Assembly: GCA_035526665.1 (NCBI GenBank)
Contig: DATLBY010000118.1
Location: forward strand, 1 to 22,999
From: DATLBY01 sp035526665
Lineage (GTDB): Bacteria > Acidobacteriota > Terriglobia > Bryobacterales > Bryobacteraceae
Direction: 5' to 3'
DNA: 22,999 nt
Part shown: piece after piece, positions 22,788 through 22,999 of the stretch
Layout: each line of letters starts with the position of its first letter
Position numbering within the stretch: position 1 is the first letter of the stretch
Position numbers and translations under genes: made by a program
Notes under the pieces: generated by a model
Database searches by the model: none
What the model was told of the DNA's origin: nothing
The model's input: only the letters and a program-made list of their open reading frames with translations

Positions 22788-22999
22788 TTGCGGAAAAACA
22801 TCCTTTGCGTCTTGACCGGCAATTTCATTCGCTTGCCGTCGCGGATTACATCCAGTGTAACGGTATCGCCCGCGCTCTTTCGCAGCTTGATGTACAGCTC
22901 CGGAGTTTTCGCGATACTGTCGCGATCCACCCCGTCCACGGCATACACGATATCGCCGGTCTTCAGTTCATGAACCTTCAGCATTTCGGCGAAGCCTCC
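22784..22999 (-). CDS. PDZ-domain protein, C-terminal part (5' end outside window)
   Basis: Only the last 71 residues are in the window; the frame stays open to the edge, so the internal Met at 22984 is not taken as the start. The sequence GGFAEMLKVHELKTGDIVYAVDGVDRDSI, followed by YIKLRKSAGDTVTLDVIRDGKRMKLPVKTQ, is a typical PDZ fold of the HtrA/periplasmic-protease type (the GDIVYAVDG turn and the final VIRDGK strand). PDZ domains bind C-terminal peptides of partner proteins. Whether a protease domain lies upstream cannot be seen. It overlaps the DsbD-like gene by 4 nt. Confidence 0.75.
   Translation of the reverse strand, partial: GGFAEMLKVHELKTGDIVYAVDGVDRDSIAKTPELYIKLRKSAGDTVTLDVIRDGKRMKLPVKTQRMFFRK

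Overview
The window looks like a chromosomal segment of an acidobacterium close to the Solibacter/Bryobacter group. This is inferred from content: a DUF1592 plus DUF1552 cytochrome-type gene pair, several Tat-exported Gfo/Idh and amidohydrolase-type proteins, an RNase E/G with a very long low-complexity insert, and moderately high G+C. No 16S rRNA gene is present, so the assignment is a family-level inference. No complete mobile element, CRISPR array or obvious defence island is present.

Layout. (1) Positions 1-672: the 3' end of a sulfite-oxidase-family molybdoenzyme (+) runs into a tRNA-Ser(GGA) gene on the opposite strand. (2) Positions 724-9697, all minus strand: a cell-shape operon read in the order mreB, mreC, mreD, mrdA (PBP2), rodA and then rne/rng. 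Junctions are tight from mreC to rodA (4-nt overlap, 23 nt, 2 nt). A 294-bp gap before the RNase gene folds into at least four consecutive stem-loops. (3) Positions 9843-14198, plus strand: a YVTN-type beta-propeller protein, RsmE, a Tat-exported Gfo/Idh/MocA oxidoreductase and a Tat-exported amidohydrolase (the last two overlap by 4 nt). (4) Positions 14199-14391: a gap carrying two mirror-image copies of a perfect 13+13 bp palindrome. (5) Positions 14392-18062: a secreted multidomain DUF1587/1595/1592/1588/1585 protein with two CxxCH haem motifs, overlapping a Tat-exported DUF1552 protein. (6) Positions 18064-18867, minus: a small secreted protein, possibly of LolA-like fold. (7) Positions 18868-19726: no intact gene. 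It holds decayed minus-strand remnants of what look like two overlapping phage-type genes. (8) Positions 19727-22267: comEC (DNA uptake channel). (9) Positions 22242-22999, minus: a PDZ protein (cut by the window edge) overlapping a stand-alone DsbD-N-terminal-type protein.

How the genes fit together. The mre/mrd/rod block encodes the elongasome (MreB filaments, MreC/MreD linkers, RodA glycosyltransferase, PBP2 transpeptidase), with RNase E/G as a downstream partner, comparable to the mreBCD-rng neighbourhood of proteobacteria. The plus-strand block is dominated by exported proteins: four of them start with a twin-arginine motif. It reads as a set of periplasmic enzymes for carbohydrate- or amide-type substrates plus electron-transfer proteins; their substrates cannot be read from the sequence.

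The least ordinary observations are the structured leader before rne, the mirror-image palindrome pair, -10-like hexamers placed 7-9 nt before four start codons (possible leaderless mRNAs), and the decayed gene pair upstream of comEC. I did not find a clear new multi-gene system.
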